This document shows positions 20,798 through 24,140 of a DNA stretch of 24,140 nucleotides, piece after piece (positions within the stretch are counted from its first letter, which is position 1; the number at the start of each line of letters is the position of its first letter). Source of the stretch: a virus. The stretch is taken from positions 1 through 24,140 of IMG/VR virus record IMGVR_UViG_3300042869_000408; one strand, given 5' to 3'. The notes beneath the pieces are model-generated. The model was not told the DNA's origin. It made no database searches and saw nothing but the letters and a program-made list of their open reading frames with translations. Made by a program: the position numbers and the translations under genes.

Positions 20798-21795
20798 ATC
20801 AATCCTTTTTTCTTTAAATAATCTTCTATCACTCCCATTCCATGTTTCCTACCAAGATCAGCCCAATCTTTGATTCCTTCTGTTAGATACTTACGTGGAA
20901 CATTTGCATATCCAAAGTTAAACAGTTTGGTGATTTGCTGACTGTTCTGTACGCCTGTAACATCACTATCAAAGCTTAAGATTTGTTTCTGTGAATTAGC
21001 TTTCAGGTAATCGACATTCTCTTGAGAGAAACATGCTATACCCTCATTCTGAACAGCACAGCTACATGGGAATATCTTCTTCATCACCATATAGTCTTTC
21101 TTGCTTTTGTTAATGAATGCCACAGGACAATCAACTATGTCAGCTTTACCATCCATAGCTGTAATAGGTACATTGTTGGGAATCCATTTGTTCTTCTTAT
21201 CTCCATACGGTCTATAGATCTTCCAATGTCCATCATACAGATAACCAAACGTAAGTTCGCTATCGCTAATGTAGAACAATTGTTTGTTCAAATACACCTT
21301 CTTAATGGCATAAACATTGTTAGCTTTAAGGTCGTCTATAGATTGGTGATATTTGTTCCAGTATTCAAGTTCTTTGTTTGTGAACTTTCTTGTTACAGCC
21401 TGAATCAAAGCTGAACGCTTGACAATTTCTGGTTGTTTATACTGAGAGATTATTTGTTTATAGTCCTCTTTGGACTCACCAGAGGTTATACCAAGATCAA
21501 AATCTCTATCAATCATCCTTAGAACATCATCATGTGTAGGTAGATTGAATAGCATTTTGACAAAATGGAAACAATTACCACGCAAGTTTGTATCTGCAAA
21601 ATCAATGAAGGATATAAATCCATTCCTGTTGCTGATTAGAAAAGATGGATGGTTCTCTTTCCTGAATGGAGAATATGTAACATGATTTAACTTCCAAGAC
21701 TTATCAGGCATGTAAAATCTAAAAACATCATAATCACTAATCTTCTCTAGAATGGCATCTGCTGTAAGATTTATCTTTTTGTTCCCTTTAATCAT
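20794..21795 (-). CDS. DnaG-type primase, zinc ligands lost
   Basis: A 333-residue protein. Residues 41-83 are laid out like the DnaG N-terminal zinc domain (YSPFRKENHPSF, then FISFIDFADTN, and GNCFHFVKMLFNL) but keep almost none of the Cys/His ligands. The TOPRIM domain shows AFINKSKKDYMVMKKI (226-241), where Lys-Ser-Lys-Lys-Asp replaces the usual EGxxD, and LSFDSDVTGVQNSQQ (273-287) with metal-binding Asp276 and Asp278, then KLFNFGYAN. It would make RNA primers for replication. It is first in its unit, with a promoter that leaves 5 nt before the ATG. Similar primases are found in crAss-like phages. Confidence 0.85.
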   Translation of the reverse strand: MIKGNKKINLTADAILEKISDYDVFRFYMPDKSWKLNHVTYSPFRKENHPSFLISNRNGFISFIDFADTNLRGNCFHFVKMLFNLPTHDDVLRMIDRDFDLGITSGESKEDYKQIISQYKQPEIVKRSALIQAVTRKFTNKELEYWNKYHQSIDDLKANNVYAIKKVYLNKQLFYISDSELTFGYLYDGHWKIYRPYGDKKNKWIPNNVPITAMDGKADIVDCPVAFINKSKKDYMVMKKIFPCSCAVQNEGIACFSQENVDYLKANSQKQILSFDSDVTGVQNSQQITKLFNFGYANVPRKYLTEGIKDWADLGRKHGMGVIEDYLKKKGLI

Positions 21796-21800
21796 AGTTA

Positions 21801-21832
21801 CAAATATAAAAAAAAGCCCCTATATATTTCAA
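21801..21832 (-). promoter_or_regulatory. promoter of the primase unit, nearly leaderless
   Basis: On the minus strand, TTG (21830-21832), 21 nt, then TATATTTG (21801-21808), an exact TAnnTTTG box. TAACT alone separates it from the ATG, so the mRNA should have little or no 5' leader. The -33 box lies in the loop of the upstream terminator and its T-run forms the end of the spacer. Confidence 0.75.
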
Positions 21833-21839
21833 TAGGGGC
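21816..21839 (-). terminator. terminator of the helicase/ATPase/SSB-like unit
   Basis: A perfect 8-bp stem GCCCCTAT (21816-21823) and ATAGGGGC (21832-21839), loop 8 nt, followed on the minus strand by eight T. It lies 24 nt after the stop of the putative ssDNA-binding gene and overlaps the primase promoter. Confidence 0.85.
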
Positions 21840-21849
21840 CCTTAATTCT

Positions 21850-21868
21850 ATTAATCAGTTTGATTAAT
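21850..21868 (-). repeat. inverted repeat over the stop of the SSB-like gene
   Basis: An 8-bp perfect inverted repeat ATTAATCA / TGATTAAT with a 3-nt loop spans the stop codon of the putative ssDNA-binding protein gene, 10 nt before the terminator. It may be an operator or simply aid mRNA stability. Confidence 0.5.
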
Positions 21869-22736
21869 AATCAGCTCCATCTTCAGAGATGACAGCATCA
21901 GATGCTACCAAATTATCTCCTGAGTTGTATTCTTTCATATCCTTAAGAATATAGAAGTCTTTACATCCATATTCACCAGTTACACCAAGAACAAACCTTT
22001 CGTGAGGCTTCAAGTCTTTGCTTTTCTTAGACCTAACGCTGCTCAATACTGATGGATTGCTATAATCAACCAACCTGAATTGCTTAAGATTGTAAGAAGC
22101 AAGGAAACCTCTATTGTAAACAGACTGATATTCTTTAGTGTCATCATCTTTTACAACAGTTTTGATTGTAGCAAGAGCTACGACAGTTGTGCAATACTCT
22201 CCATCAATTTGAGATTTCAAATCTTTGAGATTACCCTTCATTAGGGTTTTCCAATCAAGCTGAAGAGTTGTTTCTGCATCACGGTAGTCAAGATTACCCA
22301 ACCATGTCTTTACAAAGGTGTACAAATCCTCTTCTCCTGTAAATGCTACACGATAATCCCTATTTGCAAACCAGTTAGGGAGATTGTTAGCATCATCAGC
22401 CCAAGAACATGTACCAATGTTGTTAATGTACTGCTTCTTAGTTTCGTCCTTGTTAGTCCTTTCTTTGTCCTCAAGAAAAAATGTCACCTTAAACTTGTCT
22501 TTTTTCTTAATTTCCTCAAGCCAGAAATCAACACGAAGTGTAGTGTTACCATCTTGGCTTTTACCTAAATACTCAACAGCTTTGCTGTCTTCTTTCAATT
22601 CCATACCAAGAATGTCTTTGTACCATTCCATAGTGGGATTGATTGCAATTACACTAGCCTCAAATAGACCAACTTTCTTTGCATACTCTCTCTGTTCTTG
22701 TGCTTGTTCTTTCTTCTTTCCTCCAATGTTACTCAT
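21864..22736 (-). CDS. putative single-stranded DNA-binding / replication protein
   Basis: A 290-residue protein with a charged N-terminus (MSNIGGKKKEQAQEQREYAK), then VDFWLEEIKKKDKFKVTFFL and a motif-like NWFANRDYRVAFTGEEDLY (121-139), and an acidic C-terminal end (SDAVISEDGADY). An OB-fold-like body plus acidic tail is typical of phage SSBs, and in crAss-like phages a protein like this lies next to the ATPase and primase, as here. I recall the NRDYRxAxxGEE pattern from phages of Bacteroidota. No sequence match to a known SSB is proven; the function is inferred from position and the acidic tail. Confidence 0.55.
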   Translation of the reverse strand: MSNIGGKKKEQAQEQREYAKKVGLFEASVIAINPTMEWYKDILGMELKEDSKAVEYLGKSQDGNTTLRVDFWLEEIKKKDKFKVTFFLEDKERTNKDETKKQYINNIGTCSWADDANNLPNWFANRDYRVAFTGEEDLYTFVKTWLGNLDYRDAETTLQLDWKTLMKGNLKDLKSQIDGEYCTTVVALATIKTVVKDDDTKEYQSVYNRGFLASYNLKQFRLVDYSNPSVLSSVRSKKSKDLKPHERFVLGVTGEYGCKDFYILKDMKEYNSGDNLVASDAVISEDGADY

Positions 22737-22760
22737 TGTTTTCTTGTTTTTGTTTTGTTA

Positions 22761-23432
22761 TTAATTATAATACTCGTCTAACTTTTTACATACATAATCC
22801 AAATTGTTTGGTATTTTAATTTCATCAAACATACCATCTGGACTTTTTGCTGGATACTTTTTAAACCTATTGGTAATTAAGTGATAGCTTGCTGAACCAT
22901 CTTTGTTCTCTTCTACATGTGTATATAGACAAACTGTCAACAATCCCTCAAGAAGCACCTGATTGTCAATCATCTTACCTGCTGTCTTAATCTTATATCC
23001 AATAATCTCACCACCATCTTCAATCGTTTCAGGATGTGAAAGATAGAAAATCTTGATATCATCACGAAGTTTCCTAGCTTCTCTCATAAGTTCCACCATA
23101 TCCCTAGCCATTACAGAAAACTTGGTGTAACCAATCTCTGTAGCTTTTGATACAATGTTAAAACCCATGATGTAATTGCTGTCCTCAATGATGATGTTCT
23201 TGATGTGAGGAGCTTTGTCTGAAATAGTCCTAAGAAGTCTTGTGATCTCATTAGCATCATCCACTTCCTTGTAATTCTTGTTTTCTGTGTTGTACAGCTT
23301 TTCTGATCCTTTGAAAGGAAGTTCTTTCTTTGCTACATTAATGATGTAGGTTTCCTTAGGATCTAAATGTTTGATAGATGTGGATTTTCCTGTGCCTGTA
23401 GCACCAACAATCCCAATTAATTTGCTTGCCAT
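22761..23432 (-). CDS. P-loop ATPase, AAA_24/Sak4-like
   Basis: A 223-residue protein of RecA-like fold with Walker A GIVGATGTGKSTS (7-19), Walker B HIKNIIIEDSNYIMG (77-90), and FYLSHPE (129-135), whose polar end serves as a sensor. The order matches AAA_24 phage NTPases, which include Sak4-type single-strand annealing proteins and crAss-like ATP-binding proteins found near primases. It probably binds ssDNA with ATP hydrolysis in recombination or replication. It starts 2 nt after the stop of the 76-aa gene and is followed by the putative SSB gene. Confidence 0.85.
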   Translation of the reverse strand: MASKLIGIVGATGTGKSTSIKHLDPKETYIINVAKKELPFKGSEKLYNTENKNYKEVDDANEITRLLRTISDKAPHIKNIIIEDSNYIMGFNIVSKATEIGYTKFSVMARDMVELMREARKLRDDIKIFYLSHPETIEDGGEIIGYKIKTAGKMIDNQVLLEGLLTVCLYTHVEENKDGSASYHLITNRFKKYPAKSPDGMFDEIKIPNNLDYVCKKLDEYYN

Positions 23433-23434
23433 GT

Positions 23435-23665
23435 TTAAAATTGTTTTTTAGTGTCCTCCGAAGATACGATAAATTCTGCAGAATGCAAAATATTTCTTAC
23501 TGGTTTTAGTATACTTGGGTCACTAATAATCTCAAAATAAAGTTTCTTTGTTTTGAACTCATGCATTGAAGAAGTGCCTGATAAAAGTTTACCATCCACC
23601 TCGATGTGATACCATGTTTCATTACTAAACTGATGATCTTTTGTCTCAATAATTTCTACTTTCAT
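23435..23665 (-). CDS. 76-aa hypothetical protein
   Basis: A 76-residue protein with beta-strands at the start (MKVEIIETKDHQFSNETWYH, then IEVDGKLLSGTS) and a helix after (KKLYFEIISD). It has no Cys and no recognised family. It begins inside the end of the helicase gene (ATGA) and ends 2 nt before the ATPase gene, so it is part of the replication unit. Function is unknown. Confidence 0.62.
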   Translation of the reverse strand: MKVEIIETKDHQFSNETWYHIEVDGKLLSGTSSMHEFKTKKLYFEIISDPSILKPVRNILHSAEFIVSSEDTKKQF

Positions 23666-24140
23666 ACATATCTAATTTTACTTTTGTCAAAAAATTCTAA
23701 TGCCTTCTTTAGCCATTTAAGCTCTACTTCTTCTGTAGAAGATATGATGTATATTTGGGCTTTCTTGTCTGGATTGTTGTATTCCATAGCCATACATCTA
23801 TTAATCTTCTGAGCAAGATTCTCTGCATTACTATCGAAGTAGTTGATAATCACACGATTAAGTGGTTTATATGTAACACCTGTGTTACCTATCTTCACTA
23901 CAGCCATATGATTACCCTGTCCTTCTGTAAAATCAGTGAATGTTTCATCATCCTTAGACTTACTGTGATGTGATGGTATCCCTAGAGAATCAGCTATTTT
24001 AGTTGTACCACAGAAAACAAGAATACGCTTATCTTTATGAGCATTCAATATCTTCTTGGTCATCTTTAATTTAGCTAAGCTACTCTGTATAATTCTCATC
24101 CTGGCTAGCCTAAGAAACATTGTTGCTTTTCCTTGTCTCT
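23662..24140 (-). CDS. SNF2/SF2 helicase, C-terminal part (5' cut by window)
   Basis: The frame runs in from the right edge without a stop (RQGKATMFLRLARMRIIQSS). The internal Met at 24120 is unlikely to be the start. The remaining 159 or so residues form the second RecA-like lobe of a superfamily 2 helicase: DKRILVFCGTTKIADSLG (motif IV region), HMAVVKIGNTGVTYKPLNRV (motif V; the GxxGVxxxxL pattern) and FDSNAENLAQKINRCMAM (motif VI, with Gln and Arg). The domain pattern and neighbours fit the SNF2-type helicase of crAss-like phages. It translocates on DNA using ATP and is part of the replication module. Confidence 0.8.
   Translation of the reverse strand, partial: RQGKATMFLRLARMRIIQSSLAKLKMTKKILNAHKDKRILVFCGTTKIADSLGIPSHHSKSKDDETFTDFTEGQGNHMAVVKIGNTGVTYKPLNRVIINYFDSNAENLAQKINRCMAMEYNNPDKKAQIYIISSTEEVELKWLKKALEFFDKSKIRYV

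Noticed and set aside
1-24140. Recoded stop codons, as known from some crAss-like phages
   Set aside because: TAG ends genes at 10977, 11351 and 12104, and TGA and TAA end many others, all at positions that fit tight gene packing. No frame continues sensibly through them.
1-24140. CRISPR arrays, insertion sequences, attachment sites
   Set aside because: No regularly spaced repeats, transposase, integrase catalytic domain or terminal inverted repeats were seen.

Overview
The window reads as part of a lytic, tailed double-stranded DNA phage genome of a Bacteroidota (probably flavobacterial-type) host. It is AT-rich and almost fully coding. Genes are short, overlap by stop/start (ATGA, TAATG) and lack clear Shine-Dalgarno sites. 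Six minus-strand promoters fit the Bacteroidota pattern TTG-N20/21-TAnnTTTG (one ends in A instead of G). The gene set (SNF2-like helicase, Sak4/AAA_24-like ATPase, degenerate DnaG-type primase, UDG-like protein, rIIA/rIIB pair, PD-(D/E)XK nuclease, dUTPase) resembles crAss-like phages, but no terminase, capsid or polymerase gene is visible to confirm this. TAA, TAG and TGA all end genes, so the standard bacterial code applies.

Layout. Plus strand, 2-2334: a run of very basic small proteins (partial Lys-rich ORF, DUF6321-like protein, two KAQxG proteins, a 52-aa Lys/Pro-rich ORF), interrupted by a GIY-YIG homing endonuclease. A structured intergenic stretch and a bidirectional terminator (2467-2491) separate this from everything else, which is on the minus strand. 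Reading the minus strand from the right end: (A) 24140-21864, SNF2-like helicase end, a small protein, P-loop ATPase, putative ssDNA-binding protein; (B) 21795-14815, primase, small proteins, DUF932-like protein, UDG-like protein, rIIA-like ATPase and rIIB-like protein; (C) 14750-14349, HNH protein; (D) 14308-10744, GIY-YIG endonuclease, small protein, PD-(D/E)XK nuclease and four overlapping small genes; (E) 10660-8559, B12-dependent ribonucleotide reductase coupled to a small Cys-rich DUF5522-like protein; (F) 8450-6222, RecA, dUTPase, a lone Arm-type DNA-binding domain and small proteins; (G) 6125-2495, endonuclease VII-like and HNH proteins, then a cassette of three GT2 glycosyltransferases and one methyltransferase.

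The minus-strand genes supply DNA replication and recombination (helicase, ATPase, SSB-like, primase, RecA, exonuclease-like), dNTP supply and uracil control (RNR, dUTPase, UDG-like), host-interference functions (rIIA/rIIB) and sugar modification. Most transcription units meet at compact joints where the terminator hairpin of one unit carries or abuts promoter elements of the next. The most notable points are these joints, the rIIB-like protein with an inserted DnaJ-type zinc finger, the UDG-like protein whose catalytic Asp position is Cys, the RNR/DUF5522 coupling, and the set of basic proteins with a shared N-terminus. No CRISPR array, IS element or convincing tRNA was seen, and no gap above 300 bases lacks a gene.
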